This document shows, one piece after another, positions 36,155 through 48,900 of a stretch of 64,000 nt of DNA (position 1 is its first letter; each line of letters opens with the position of its first letter). A program made the position numbers and the translations under genes. Below the pieces are notes generated by a model. The model was not told the origin of the DNA and searched no databases. It was given only the letters and a program-made list of their open reading frames with translations. Location: NCBI GenBank assembly GCA_011316305.1, contig SAUG01000062.1, forward strand, positions 124,001 to 188,000. The letters run 5' to 3'. This stretch comes from Rusavskia elegans. Lineage: Eukaryota > Ascomycota > Lecanoromycetes > Teloschistales > Teloschistaceae.

Positions 36155-37487
36155 ATGGCTCCACCACCAGCAGACACCAAGCGTATCGCCGAAGCACAGA
36201 AGCTCGCGAAAACTAACCCATCAAAGGCCGAATCAATATACAAAGATGTATTATCGAAAGGACCAGGGTCCGGAGAGGCGGCGCTGAAGGACTATGAGAC
36301 GGCACTTATGGGACTCGGAGAGCTATACCGCGATCAGAAGAAGTCTCATGAACTATCCGAACTTGTCACCAGCAGTCGATCTACCCTTTCATCCTTTGCG
36401 AAAGCCAAAACGGCCAAAATAGGTGAGCTTGTCGATACACCCTACACCCATGTATTGTGCCAGCTGCTGACGATCTCCAGTTCGCCAACTCCTCGATCTA
36501 CTTTCTGCAATCCCAAACACTGTCGATATCCAGATATCCACCACGAAGTCATGTATAGAGTGGGCCATCTCAGAACGCCGCAGCTTCCTTCGGCAAAACC
36601 TCGAAACCCGTCTCGTCTCCCTCTACATGCAAAAGCAGTCCTATTACGATGCCCTCACACTCATCAATAGCCTGTTGAAAGAGTTGAAAAGGCTAGACGA
36701 CAAGCTTGTGCTGGTCGAGGTCCAACTGCTCGAGTCCCGTGTTTACCATGCACTCGGCAATCAACCAAAGGCGCGGGCAGCTCTGACTTCTGCGAGAACA
36801 TCAGCGGCTTCCGTCTACACACCTCCGCTGCTGCAAGCCGGGTTGGACATGCAGTCTGGCATGCTTCATGCAGAAGACAAGGACTTCAACACAGCATTTT
36901 CGTATTTCATCGAAGCATTGGAGGGCTACCATTCGCAGGAAGAGACGCAAAAGGCGACATCAGCACTGCAGTACATGCTCTTGTGCAAGATCATGCTCAA
37001 TCTCGTGGACGATGTCAACAACCTGATGACGTCGAAGCAAGCGATGAAATACTCGGGCAAGAATCTGGAAGCGATGAAGTCGGTTGCCCGGGCTCATTCC
37101 AACCGGAGTCTGGAGGAGTATGAAAGGGCGCTGTCGAACTACCAAGACGAGTTAGGCAGCGACACGTTCATCCGCAGCCACCTCTTGCGGCTGTACAACA
37201 CCATGCTGGAGCAAAATCTGATCAAGGTGATTGAACCGTTCAGCCGGGTGGAGATTGGTCATGTTGCGAAGATGGTTGGTCTTGATACACAATCGGTGGA
37301 GAGGAAATTGTCACAGATGATCTTAGACAAGCTCATCATCGGGGTACTGGATCAAGGGGCTGGATGCTTGATTGTGTACGATGAAGCGGAAAGGGACGAG
37401 GGGTACGACGCGGCGTTGGCGACGATTGAGAAACTGAGCAGTGTGGTGGATGTCTTGTATACTAACCAGGCATCCATGCTGGACTGA
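36155..37487 (+). CDS. RPN6: 26S proteasome lid subunit Rpn6, 424 aa
   Basis: Exons 36155-36422 and 36481-37487 (58-bp intron). Rpn6 (PSMD11) is a PCI-domain subunit of the 19S regulatory particle that clamps the base and the 20S core. Seen: TPR-like helical repeats through the first two thirds (including YYDALTLINSLLKELKRLDDKLVLVEVQLLES), then the PCI segment ending in the winged helix (IKVIEPFSRVEIGHVAKMVGLDTQSVERKLSQMILDKLI.G.LDQG.GCLIVYDE) and a C-terminal helix. The length equals that of fungal Rpn6. The start is supported by conservation of the first residues and by the promoter space shared with Sof1. Nothing unusual is visible. Confidence 0.93.
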
Positions 37488-38404
37488 TAACTAGAGAGCA
37501 AACGTTCTCCTCGTTTCGACTCGAGGCTCTCCTGGCTGTGGCGTACTGGGACCCGTGAGATTGGTTCAACGGCGGTCAAGCCACCCAACTAAATTTGATA
37601 AGCGAGCTTTTTCACATGCAAGTGATAGTCTTGATTCTTGAACGTCGAGGTCGGTGAGTGGTGACAATAGAAATGAGATCTTCGACCTCTTACACTCAGA
37701 CCAACAGAGAAACGGGCTTCCAAAGCGTACACTGAGATGGAAGATGGTGGAATGATAGAGAGATTGAATTGGTCGGGATTGGAGCTCCGTCTGCCGTCTG
37801 GATCCACTTGTAGCCGCATTCCGTCATCGCCATGGGGCCCCTGCTCAAGCTGGAGATAAGGGTCCAGGATGTCGATACTTTACCGTCTCGGTCATTCACA
37901 GGGCATTGATGAGACCTCTTGCCCCACCACCCTAGACAGCAAGCAAACACCAGAATCAGTCTTCATAAGGGGTGTCTGCAATACCCGGAAGACCAAGGCT
38001 GTGGAAACAGCAATCGGCAGAGTCACCATCGGAGGGGTTATTTTGATATTCACATGCCAAAAAAGGTGGCAGACGCGCCTTCCCTACCGTAGCTTCTTCC
38101 CTATCTCGGTATCAAGCTCTCAACACCAACGGTCCTACACCGGCAACTTGTTTAGCATCACAAAGCCACCGTTTCGTTGAGTAGGTACGTACCCTTCCCC
38201 ATTTTCTTCCACATGCCACCCTTTTGCTGTTGACAACCTTCTCTTCCACACCATCAACAGATTCACCCACAACCTCTACTCTTCCGCTTCACACCATCAA
38301 CTGTTACTAGATTTGAAAACCACAACTCACTTTGCCTTCTACCAGTCACAACATCCTTCGACCTTACTACCACGTACCCCGATTCCTCCATCTTCACCGC
38401 ACTT
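37488..38404 (+). promoter_or_regulatory. Intergenic region and pyrimidine-rich leader of the perilipin gene
   Basis: No gene supported. The 200 bp before 38405 are rich in C, T and CA (a CACACCATCAAC unit occurs twice near 38247 and 38291), typical of leaders of strongly expressed fungal genes. Confidence 0.4.
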
Positions 38405-39092
38405 ATGCCTCACGCAGAGAACGGCACCATCGTCAACGGCGAAAAGCAATCGTCACAATTCCTCGCTGTAAGCCTCAATACTTTCCTTTGCACCGCATTC
38501 CCATCAACATCCTCATGCACCTCATGGGAACCTGTGTCATACTGACTCATCTCACCAGCACGTTGGCTCCTACCCTGCCGTCTCCGGTACCAAGGACGCC
38601 ATTGAGAACAATCCATACGGCAAAAAGGGTATCGAACTCGCCAACGAGGGCTACAACAAGGTCGTCGCTCCAGTCCTCCCCTACGCTCAAGGTCCCTATG
38701 GCTACGTCGCGCCCTATGTCCAAAAGGCCGATCAGCTCGCCGACAGCGGCCTCACCAAAGTCGACGACAAGTTCCCCATCATGAAGCAAGACACCGAGAA
38801 GATCAAGAACTCCATCCTCAATCTGGCTTTCATGCCCTTGAGAGTGGCCAGCGAGGGCAAGGACTACGTTCTGTCGACCTACGGCAAGCAGTACAAGCAA
38901 TGCGGAGGTGATGGATACATTGCCGGCGGCAAGGCCTTGATCACCACTGGATTGGTGGTGACGAGTGATACCTTCTCCTGGCTGGCCGATTACTTGAGCC
39001 AGAAGAAGGAAGAGGCCAAGGACGCCGCCAAGGAGGCGAAGGAGACCGCCAAGGAGAAAAAGGATGCTGCCAAAGAGAATGCAAATCAATAG
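38405..39092 (+). CDS. CAP20/MPL1-type perilipin, 198 aa
   Basis: Exons 38405-38467 and 38559-39092 (91-bp intron). The product matches fungal perilipin-like lipid-droplet proteins (Colletotrichum CAP20, Metarhizium MPL1), which coat lipid droplets and influence appressorium turgor in pathogens. Seen: SYPAVSGTKDAIENNPYGKKGIELANEGY, repeated amphipathic segments with VAPYVQKADQLADSGL, a hydrophobic patch near GKALITTGLVVTSDTFSWLADY, and a Lys/Ala/Glu-rich helical tail. The long antisense frame is a by-product of codon use and not a gene. The leader is pyrimidine-rich, suggesting good expression. Confidence 0.9.
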
Positions 39093-39699
39093 AGGGGAGT
39101 GATGGGATCAATTTGCTCATACCCGGTAATTGAACGCCCGGCTTGCTCAGCTCAGGATTTGGCGCTTCGGTAGGCGGTCATTCTTCTTCTGCTTCCCATA
39201 AACTTCTGGCACCAGGTGCTTGGGGATTTGATGGAATTTTGTCATAACCGAGCGGGTAGATAGCATGATTTATTGAAGGAAGAGAATCATCCCAGCTTCT
39301 TCCAAGTCTTCTTGAAAGCTTTCCGTATTCGAAGTATGTCAGAGACCCCTGTTTCTCATTCCGTGGCTCGAGTTTTTGTGGCAACAAGATTGTTTTCAGC
39401 ATCTACACCAAGTTTCGCTCAGTCTATGTCGGCTGTGATGTCCAAAAGGCTTTCGGATTCCAATCAACAAATGACATTTCCATAGTTATTCACCAGTCGG
39501 TCCTGTCTTGTTCGTAACAGAACTCCTTATCTTTCTTGGACGGAGGATCTTTATTCGCGCCAACAACGTGCCACCATGTCCTACACATGAGCACGCGATA
39601 TGCGATATCCCTTAACACGCACCCTGACATCACGCCGAAAAGCTTTAGTAGCATTACATCTCGAACACCTTGCCATGACTCACCACAATCAACAATGTC
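39093..39699. other. Intergenic, no supported gene
   Basis: Nothing beyond short frames. CT-rich sequence precedes the next start. Confidence 0.4.
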
Positions 39700-40641
39700 A
39701 TGCATCTCTCCTCTCTCCCCCTCATCATCTCCCTCCTTTCCCTTATCGCCCCTCTCCACGCCTCTCGCCTCCCCCATATACGCAGCAATAACCATGTCAA
39801 ATTCCTCGTCCGCGATATAGCAGCCGCACCCTCATACCTCAACAAGCGCGCCGACCCGTCAATTCCCAACCCCCTCCCATCCCAATCCACATACCCTTCC
39901 GCCGGCTTCCCAGGCACCGGCCCCCAATTCACCCCCTCCTTATCCTCCTCCTCAGACGACAACCTCCCCTCCACCTCCGGCCCCTTCACCCCGCTCACCC
40001 TCCCCCCAAACTGGACCCTCTACCCGCCCTCCTCCATTATCGCCATCCACCCCGTCCGCCTCGCCGCCCACCACCTCGAAGCCTTCTACACAGCCCTCAT
40101 CCGCCAATGCGCCGCCAATTTCTGGTCTTCTACCCCCAACCCCCCACTCCTCAACACCGGTCTCCGCAGCGGACCCTTCCTCATCACGGCCATCGGGGGC
40201 GTGGACGGAAGCGGAATCGCGGTTAGGGGCGTGCCGTGGGGAATACTGGCGCTTATAGCGACGGGGATGCGGGAGAGGTGTAGGAGGGGGTGGACGAGTA
40301 CGTGGGATGGGGCGTTGGTGGGGCCGGAGGGGGGGCAGTGGAGGATTGTTTTGAGTGTTGACGGGCAGGATTTGGGGGGTGGGAATTTGCAGGGAGCGAG
40401 TGGTGGAGGGGATGGTGAAGGGGAGGGGAGGGGGTGTGGTGAGAGTATGGATAGGAGTGCGAGTGCGAGTGGGAGTATGGATGCGAATGTGGGGAGTGGT
40501 GGGGAGGAGACGGAGGAGGATATGGAGGGGAGTGGGAGTATGGATGCGAATATGGGGAGTAGTGAGGGGGAGACGGAGGAGGGGGAGGAGGAGGAGAGGA
40601 GGAGGAGGAAGGGGAAGAAGGTTTGTAGAGGTCGTGAGTGA
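39700..40641 (+). CDS. Secreted orphan protein with Kex2-type site and acidic repeat tail, 313 aa
   Basis: A clean hydrophobic signal peptide covers about residues 1-21 (MHLSSLPLIISLLSLIAPLHA). A Lys-Arg pair (SYLNKR|ADPS) near residue 49 fits Kex2 processing of a propeptide. A middle domain of about 150 residues (PNWTLYPPSSIIAIHPVRLAAHHLEAFYTALIRQC ... W.I.LSVDGQ) looks folded; I do not recognise the family. The last 90 residues are Gly/Ser/Glu-rich and contain a 21-residue unit with GSMDAN(V/M)GS repeated twice, then poly-Glu and a basic end. Base use is extreme: the first 500 bp are C-rich on the sense strand and the remainder G-rich. It is the last gene before the RIP block. A cell-wall or effector-like role is possible but unproved. 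Confidence 0.65.
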   Translation: MHLSSLPLIISLLSLIAPLHASRLPHIRSNNHVKFLVRDIAAAPSYLNKRADPSIPNPLPSQSTYPSAGFPGTGPQFTPSLSSSSDDNLPSTSGPFTPLTLPPNWTLYPPSSIIAIHPVRLAAHHLEAFYTALIRQCAANFWSSTPNPPLLNTGLRSGPFLITAIGGVDGSGIAVRGVPWGILALIATGMRERCRRGWTSTWDGALVGPEGGQWRIVLSVDGQDLGGGNLQGASGGGDGEGEGRGCGESMDRSASASGSMDANVGSGGEETEEDMEGSGSMDANMGSSEGETEEGEEEERRRRKGKKVCRGRE

Positions 40642-41199
40642 CGGGAGGGGTGGGGATAAGGGATGGATGGAAGGGGTCTTCAAGATTGGACCGACAAATA
40701 GGAGAAATTACTTCTTGACAACACTGGTGCCACATAGACACTGAAGGATCACCATCTTCAACGATTTCTGCTGGAGACCAAAGCAGTATCGCAATTATGC
40801 TGCATCTCATTGAGATCACGACACGATTTCTTCTGTCGTCCTATCGACATGTATCGCTTAGTCGAGTCGATTACCGAATTCCCGATACCACGGGTACGGC
40901 TGTGGAATGAACATCAGCTGCTACCTGCAGCCAGTCTCTCTTCCCAATCGATAGATCTACATCACAGTCTCAGGACCACCTCAGTCTCACAGTTCCCTTT
41001 AAAGCCAGTCTACTCACCAAAACACTCCTCGCTATTTCCTCTAAGACTCTGCATTCTGCATAGCATACCGTATTCACATGAAGGTCTACCTACCTCGAGT
41101 GCAGTCGACATCAAGATCAAGATCAGATCTCTCGATGACAGATCGATCGCCTATGTCATGCATCCACCGTTATATTACCATACTGTATTACCATACTGC
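40642..41199. other. Intergenic, no supported gene
   Basis: Normal composition. A weak frame at 40810-41226 has no motifs. Confidence 0.4.
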
Positions 41200-41345
41200 T
41201 TACGTATGATTGTAGTTGATGAATAATCTAGGGGGTATGGATAGGTAGCGAGACCTAATTATTACTATTACAATAGATAGAAACGATATAGTTATTCTCT
41301 TTATCCTAGTATAAATGGAATAAAAGAAAAAGACAGAAAAGAGAA
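41200..41345 (+). repeat. Dispersed repeat, copy 1
   Basis: Similar to 59314-59460: both contain a gggggtatggat(a/g)ggtagcgaga core, a preceding ttacgtat..ttgta segment and a following ataaat(g/a)gaa...GA-rich stretch. Copy 1 shows extra C-to-T changes. The family is unknown. Confidence 0.55.
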
Positions 41346-41476
41346 AGAAAAAAAGAAAAAGAGAAAAAGAGAAAAAGAGAAAAAGAGAAAAAGAGAAAAA
41401 GAGAAAAAGAGAAAAAGAGAAAAAGAGAAAAAGAGAAAAAGAGAAAGAAGAAAGAAAAAAAAAAAAAAAAAAAAAA
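41346..41476 (+). repeat. GAGAAAAA microsatellite and poly(A)
   Basis: About eleven copies of the 8-bp unit gagaaaaa from about 41350 to 41445, then a run of about 20 A. Confidence 0.9.
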
Positions 41477-41479
41477 GAT

Positions 41480-42990
41480 ACGGGATAGCTCTATACCACG
41501 CGTTGAATAAAATCTATATTATATTTTACAATTAAAGTTGACCCCGTATATTATAAATAACTTTATCGAAAATATATATCTTTTTTGACTATTTTAGAAG
41601 TAAATAGCTGTTTTTGAATAAGAAATTGATAACTAATTATTGTCTGATTAGTTAAAATCTCGTCGTTCGCGAAAATTTCTCGAAGACGTTTTTTTAATGA
41701 TTAGTTTAAACGAATTAGAAGTTGACTCGATGTATTACGTAATCAAAAGTAATATATAAACTTTAAATTTAGTTAGAACTAACTTTATTTAGTAATTGAA
41801 GATATATTAATAATTAATTAGCCTATAGATTATTCGTTAATAACGAATTAAATTTTTAATAACTATTTAATATCTAGTTAACAGCGAGTTATACTTTTAA
41901 TATTAATAGTAATATAAATTTGAAAATAAGCGAATCTATAGATTACGTGATATTTTAATCTAATTCGTTAATTTTAGTATTTTAGATACTCTATAGAAGG
42001 CGTAAAAATCGGATAAAAATTTCTAAAAAAAAAGTTTTTACGAAATTCGAATACTGAATTGCTTAGTAATTAGAATTAGTAATCAGAATTTTACTAGATA
42101 AAATTCAGAAAGTCACGTAATATAGAATTAATCTATTTATTTAATTTTTACTAATAGTATTAATATATTAATTAAACGTAAATTAATTAATTAAATACGA
42201 TTTTTTAGAAAATTAATATTCGAATTTCTATTTAATTTGAACTTTTAATTAACTTTTAACTAATATCGAATAGATTTCTAGTTAATTTATAATTTTAATA
42301 GATTAGCTATTAATTTACTATTAATAAAAAGTTTAAATAAATTTATTATTAGATAAAACGGCTACTTTTTATAAAATTTCTAATAAAATCGATATAATAT
42401 TTTTATTAACTATATTTTAATTTTTAGTAGATTTCAAATTAATTTAACGTTTTTAATAACTTTATATCGACGTTTTATTTAAAAACGGTAACTTGCCCCT
42501 AAAGTATATACTAAAAATCAACGATATAAAATTTGAAGCTAAATTTTTTATATATTCTACGTATACGTCTATACTGTCAGACGTAAAAAGATTTAGTATA
42601 CGCGATCAAAATTGGATATATAGTGATCTTTTAACGTCGTTTACCTCGATCGTAAAAAATATTTTATTACTAAAAGTTGATAGAAAGATTTTCCAAATAG
42701 AATTAATTCTATAAAAATTCCGCATTTTTGATTCCGTATTATATAAATCTTTTTTTCTTTTCTTTTTCCAAATCTGTTTTATATTCGATTAAATTGACTA
42801 GATAAATCAGCTTTAAATCGATATTGTAGAAAATTTCAGAAAATTTCTACGAAGAAGCCGAAATTATAGGCGGAAATAGTATAATTACAATAGTAGAAAA
42901 CCAAAGGTAAAATATAGAATACGAAGTACTAGAAACGTTTCACGCGTGTAATATAGATTTTATTCAACGCGTGGTATAGAGCTATCCCGT
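41480..42990. mobile_element. 1.5-kb element with perfect 42-bp terminal inverted repeats
   Basis: 41480-41521 and 42949-42990 are perfect inverse copies over 42 bp; the ends begin ACGGGATAGCTCTATACCAC. The interior is AT-rich with no recognisable protein (one 73-codon frame at 42493-42714 has no motif), so it is probably a non-autonomous DNA transposon of MITE size class. It sits between A-rich tracts, which hides any target duplication. Remaining TpG and CpA are mostly in TTGA/TCAA, so it looks less heavily mutated than its neighbours. Confidence 0.8.
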
Positions 42991-43665
42991 GCCAAAAAAA
43001 AAAAGAGAAAAAAAAAAGAAAATTAAAAAAAATCATATAATAAATATTATATATTCGATTAAATAATATATATCTAGTTTTTAAACGTAATTAAAATTAT
43101 CGATTTAAAATTATAATTATACGGCGGCGAAAAAACGTATAAAATAAATATATTTAAAATATTTTTCTATAATTATAGTTTTTTTTAAATATTACGCGTA
43201 TAGTAATCAAAATTCTAAATTAAATAAATAGTTTAAAAATATATATAAATAGAATTAAAATATATAATTTATAGCAGCGATAATATTTTTAAAATAATAT
43301 ACGATTATAATTCAAACGAAAAATATACTATAAAATAGATATATATTTAAAACAAATTAGAATATAATCTAATAATAAAAAAAGCGGAAAAGAATCGAAA
43401 TTCGATATATTAGTGACGTTATAGCGATTAGACGCCGAATTTTATTTATAAACGTTTTAATTATATTTTTAAAATCTATATAATACGTTTGACGTTTATA
43501 CAATTATATATAATTTCGAATATTTATTAATTCGATCGTTAAATTATAAAAACGAATATAAAAATAAATATAAATCCAACGTAGAAATATTAATATATAT
43601 AAATATTCTATTTTTCTATAATTTATTTTTTAGAAAACTATTATAGAAATTTATATTAGTAGTAA
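42991..43665. other. AT-rich RIP sequence, unidentified
   Basis: No readable protein. Near 43116-43131 an ATACGGCGGCGA string resembles the GC-rich inverted-repeat core of the first AT-rich block. Confidence 0.4.
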
Positions 43666-43670
43666 TTATT
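43666..43670. repeat. Left 5-bp target duplication of outer Gypsy element
   Basis: TTATT directly before the 5' LTR; the same five bases follow the 3' LTR at 54361-54365. Confidence 0.75.
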
Positions 43671-44162
43671 TGTTATAAACACAGGCGGCGTGCTTTAGAA
43701 AACGCGGTAGTATTTAATATAGCGCTGGATTTTCTATTACGCTTCGACAGGCAGGAATATATAGAACGGCCTAGATATTAGTACTAGCGAGTATCTTAGT
43801 AGTTTTAGTAAATAAATACTATAAATATCTTTAATTTTAGTAGTTTTAGTAAGTAAATACTATAAATACTTTAAATTTCAGTAGTTTTAGTAAGTAAATA
43901 CGATAAAATAAAGCTATTTTAGTTATTTTAATCTATAAATAATCTAAATAATAGAAATCCTTATTTATTTATATAGATTATAAACTCGACGCCTTTATAG
44001 TTTATATTTAATTTATTAGTTATCGCTATATATTATTCTAGTAATCGAATCAATTTATTTTCAATTAATTTAAAATTTATCCGTTATATCTCCGTTTATA
44101 GATATATTAATAAGCTTAATTCATCTTTAAAAATACTAGACCTCCTAGATAATTCTATAATA
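43671..44162 (+). repeat. 5' LTR of outer Gypsy element (492 bp)
   Basis: Begins TGTTATAAAC and contains three copies of a roughly 42-bp unit with agtagttttagtaa(a/g)taaatac near 43796-43905. Similar to 53827-54360 with mostly C/T and G/A differences. Confidence 0.85.
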
Positions 44163-44279
44163 TTTTAAATATTTTTAGAATATCTATTACAGATTAACGT
44201 TAAATTCCTATTCTAAATAATTCCAGCTCTATAGTAAAAAAGTTAGACTCTAAAAAAAAAGAAAGTATAGATAAAAAAT

Positions 44280-45350
44280 GATAGTAATAATAAAAAAGAT
44301 AGTATTTTTACTATTAACTAAAGCTTCTATAGTATTAAAGTTAACAAGCCCGATAAATACTATGGAGATTATAATAAACTCGAAGATTAGTTTATATAGT
44401 TAAATATATACTTTATATTCTATCTAATAGATAAAAAGAAAAAAATCCTTTTTACCGTATCTTATTTTTAAAAACGAGTTTAGTATTAGATAAAATCTCT
44501 CTTTCGTTAATATATAGATAATAAAGAAAGATATAAACGTATCTTTATATAGTTTATAAAATTTAAAAAAGCTATTTCTAAAGTCCTCGGAATATCGAAC
44601 GAAATTCTAACTATTAAACGTTTTATTTAATACTTTTAGTAGAAAAACGTAGTATTTAACTATACCGTATAATTTAAAAAATAGATACTACTAACGGAGT
44701 AGAATAGTAACGCTCTATATATAATATTTAGATAAAGATTTAAAAAGCGAATAAAAAACGAATTTATATACGATAGTCGAGTATATAATATACTAGATAA
44801 TCTAATTAAAATATTTATCGACTTCGATAATAAACTATATAAAAGAGATATAGAAAAGTACTATAATAGCGAATCGTAAAATAATACGGGATATTACCCG
44901 GAATAAACCTATAGAAAACTATAGCTAGATAAAAAAACCGAAAATAACTACTACGGATCTATATTAATAGAACTAGACTCTATATAATAGCGATATAAAA
45001 GGAAAAACTCTAGAAATAGTAAAAGAAATAAAAATCCTAAAATATACTATAACTATAGTAAACCAAACTATTTTATAAAAAAATATCGGTTAAATAAAGT
45101 ATAACGATAATAGTTTAACGCTATATTAAGGAAAGATTCTAAAGACTAGTAAAAAATAATTTTAGAAAATAACGATAGTAGTTCTAAATTCTAGAAAACC
45201 AGTTTAAATAAAGAATTTATATTTATAAAAAACGATAAAGTACTATAGAAAGCTACGATAAATAATACTTCGCTGCGAGTATTAGTAAAATCTACTAGGA
45301 AGAAAGCCGCTTCTAAATAAAAAATTATAATAATAGAAAATATTAAACTA
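44280..45350 (+). pseudogene. Degraded Gag with zinc knuckle, outer Gypsy
   Basis: The readable frame ends in a CCHC zinc-knuckle pattern at 45045-45089, in which three Cys have become Tyr, one Gly Ser and the His Tyr. Each is a single G-to-A or C-to-T change. Upstream sequence is charged as in Gag but otherwise not recognisable. Confidence 0.65.
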
Positions 45351-45949
45351 GTATATTTTTAAATTCTTTATAATAAAAAACTAGTAAAAGAAAAATTTAT
45401 AGTAATCTATAAAAAATTTAAAAATAAATGAAAAAAATATATTAATAACAAGTATCTATAAAATAACTAGTAGGACTAAAAAGTAAATAATATCGTCGAT
45501 ATATTAAAAAATAAACTAGGAAATAATATTTCTAAAAATAAAAATATTTTTAAACTAAAATTATAATAATAAAATATAATAATAGAAGATTAATAAATAC
45601 TATTTAGTTAGACCGCCTGCTATAATAATAACTACGAGATCTATAAATTAGAAAAAAAAGGAACCGGATAGTATCTATTAAAACTATACCGACGCGTTCC
45701 TATAATATTTATTACAGTCGGAAGTTATAATATTTATAACTATTTCGGATATATTATATATAGTAAATATAAATACTAAAAGAAATAATAATAAAAAATA
45801 GAATCTTCAATTAGAAATTCTATAGATATATTTCGTAAGCAGATTATAAAAATAAAAAATATAAAAATATAAACGACGAATCGGAAAAATTTAAAATCTT
45901 ATAATAATAGATATATTATAAGCGTATAACTTTATAGTTCGAAAAAAGT

Positions 45950-48900
45950 AATTAAATTTAACTAGCTATATATATTTATTTAAAATTAAAATAATTATTA
46001 AAATTAATAATAGATTATAGAAGGTTAAAGTATTTATTAATTTAGGCGTAACCGGATATTTTATATTAAAAGATTTAGCTAAAAGGAAAGAATTCCTTTA
46101 AATTAAAAATAAGGATCTATATAATTTAATAGTTATCGATAGAAATAAAATATTAAATAGAGATAGAAAGGTTATAGAAGAAACGATATTGTTTTAAATA
46201 ATAATTAATTAGTTATAAAAGAAACTTTAATTCGATATCGTTTAGATAGCTAGCTATAAAATCGTATTTAAAATTCTTTAATTAAAAGATTATAATCTAG
46301 TAATAGATTAGAAGAAAAGAATATCTAGCTTTAAACGATATTACTATATAGAGAGTATATAATCTACGCTAAAGTAGTATTTTTAAGTAAATAAAAAGTA
46401 GAATATAAAACGCGAATTTATAGCTTCGAAAAAGAATAACTAAAAACTATTTAGGTCCGATTTATTAGATATCGATAGAGATTAGCTAAATTAATAAAAT
46501 AGAGATAGAAAAGAAAATTACGAACCTTTCGAAAACTCTATATTATTTAATAAAAAGTTAATAGAAAACCTATTAGAAAAGGTTTTAGATAAATATAAAA
46601 ATTAGATAAATTTATTCCGGGAAAAAATAACTATAAAAATACTATCTAAATATTAAATATAAAATTATAAAGTCAAATTTAAACTAGATAAATAATCTAT
46701 ATTTAGATCTATCTATTTATTATCTGTAACAGAGCTCGAAATACTCTATAAATACCTAGACGAAAATATAAAAAAGGAATTTATTAGAAAATTTTAATTA
46801 CCGATAGAATATTCGATCTTTTTTTATATCTAAAAAAGATAGAATATTCTATTTATATATCGATTACCGGAAGCTAAACGATATTATAATTAAAAATCGA
46901 AATCTACTATTAAATATTAGTAAGCTTTAGAATAGATTCTTTAGAATACGATATTTTATAAAATTCGAGCTTTAAAGAATATATAATTTTATATAAATAA
47001 AAGCCGAAAAAAAATAGAAAATAGCTTTTCGAATAAAGTACGGTTATTATAAATATACGGTAATACTATTCGAATTTATAAACGTCTCGATAATATATTA
47101 GAATATAATTAATAATATATTTAGAAAATATCTAGATATATTTATTATCGCCTATTTTAATAATATATAAATTTTTTCTAAAATATTTAAAGAATATATT
47201 CAGTACGTTAGTATAATTCTTAAATATTTAAAAGGAAGAAATTTACGCTTTAAACTAAAAAAATATAAATTCTATAAAAAAGAAATTAATTTTCTAGAAT
47301 TTATTATAGAATATAACAGATTATATATCGATTTTAGTAAATTAAAAACTATTATAAAATAGGAGAAACAGATAAATATTAAAAAAATCTAAAGTTTATA
47401 AAAAAACTATTCTAAAAAAACTCTCGTTCTAATAACTTTAATAAAAGATACCGTTAAATAGTATTAGGGAGAAAAAAATAGTAAACGTTCGAAGATTTTA
47501 AAAAAGAATATATACGAGATCTAATATTTAAAATATTTAATTCGGAAAAACTATTAAAAATAGAAATAAATTCGTTAGATCTAACTATAGGTATATATCT
47601 TCTATAATAATATAATAGTAAATAGTATCCGATAATATAGATTTTTAAAAAACTATCGCTAGCGAAATAGAATTATAATATCTATAATAAGGAACTACTA
47701 GCTATAATAGTTATACTAGAATAGTAAAAAGTATATATCGAAAAATTACTAGAATTAATAATTTTTATAGATTATAAAAGTCTTCTATATTTTATAATAA
47801 TAAAAAGAATTAATAGAATATAAATATAATAGTCTAAACTCTTTAATTAATATAAATTTAAAATATAATATACTTTAGATAAAGAAAATAGAAAAATAGA
47901 TATTTTAAATCGGAGAAGTAACTATATAAAAATAAAAGAGATTTTTAATAATAATATTTTTAAAATTAATAGGAATAGATTCCTATTAGTAAATCAATAT
48001 AAAATAAATACGACGCTATATATATTAAAAAACGACTAAAAATAGTTTTCTATTAAAAAAAGAAAACTATAAATACTAAATAATAAAATCGACGAATATA
48101 TTAAAAACTATTATAATAGAATATTATAGAGATATTCAAGTATAATAAAGATAATATAATTTTTATTATAATATTACTAGTTTTCTAATATAAAATAACG
48201 CGTCGAAGTATATATTAAAAAATATTTTAGTTACTAGTAAAATAAATATACTATATATATTTATTATAAAAAGATCTAATATTAGAAACTATCGAATTTA
48301 CTATAGAAAAAAGTTATATTAAACTTTATTATTAAATTTCTGAAATTAAAAGACCCGATAATAAATATAAAATACGATTTAATATTTAATATAATAGATA
48401 GATTTATAAAATATATTTACGTAATTCTATTATAAAAAGACTTTATAGTAGAATAACTTAGATTTATTATTCTAGATCGATTATTTCGATACTATAAACT
48501 ACTAGAAGTATTAATAAATAGTAGAAATAAACTTTTTACTTTAAATTATTAGAAAACCTTTATTCTTTTATTTAGTATAAAGCTAAAAATATTAATAGCT
48601 TTCTATCCGATAATAGATAGATAGATAGAATATATTAACCAGACTTTAAAATAGTATCTAAAATACTATATTAACGATATTTAAAATAATTAGATTTTAC
48701 TTTTAATAATAGTATAATTAGCTCCTAATATAAAGGAATTAAATATAATAAAAGAAATACTATTCTATACTAAATATAAAAGAAATTCGAATTTATTTAA
48801 ATAACCGCTACTATATAAATTAGCGGAATTAGCGATCTAAAAAATCGATATTTAGAAAAAAATCTATAGAAATATTCTAAAGATATAGAAATACTCGGGT

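Noticed and set aside
38547..39089. 180-codon antisense frame over the perilipin gene
   Set aside because: The sense strand encodes a clear CAP20-type perilipin with a matching intron; the antisense frame is a codon-usage by-product.
39952..40683. Pro/Thr-rich antisense frame over the secreted orphan
   Set aside because: Low complexity forced by the G-rich opposite strand; the sense frame has a signal peptide.
41346..41476. CRISPR-like or centromere-like array
   Set aside because: A simple GAGAAAAA microsatellite with no spacers.
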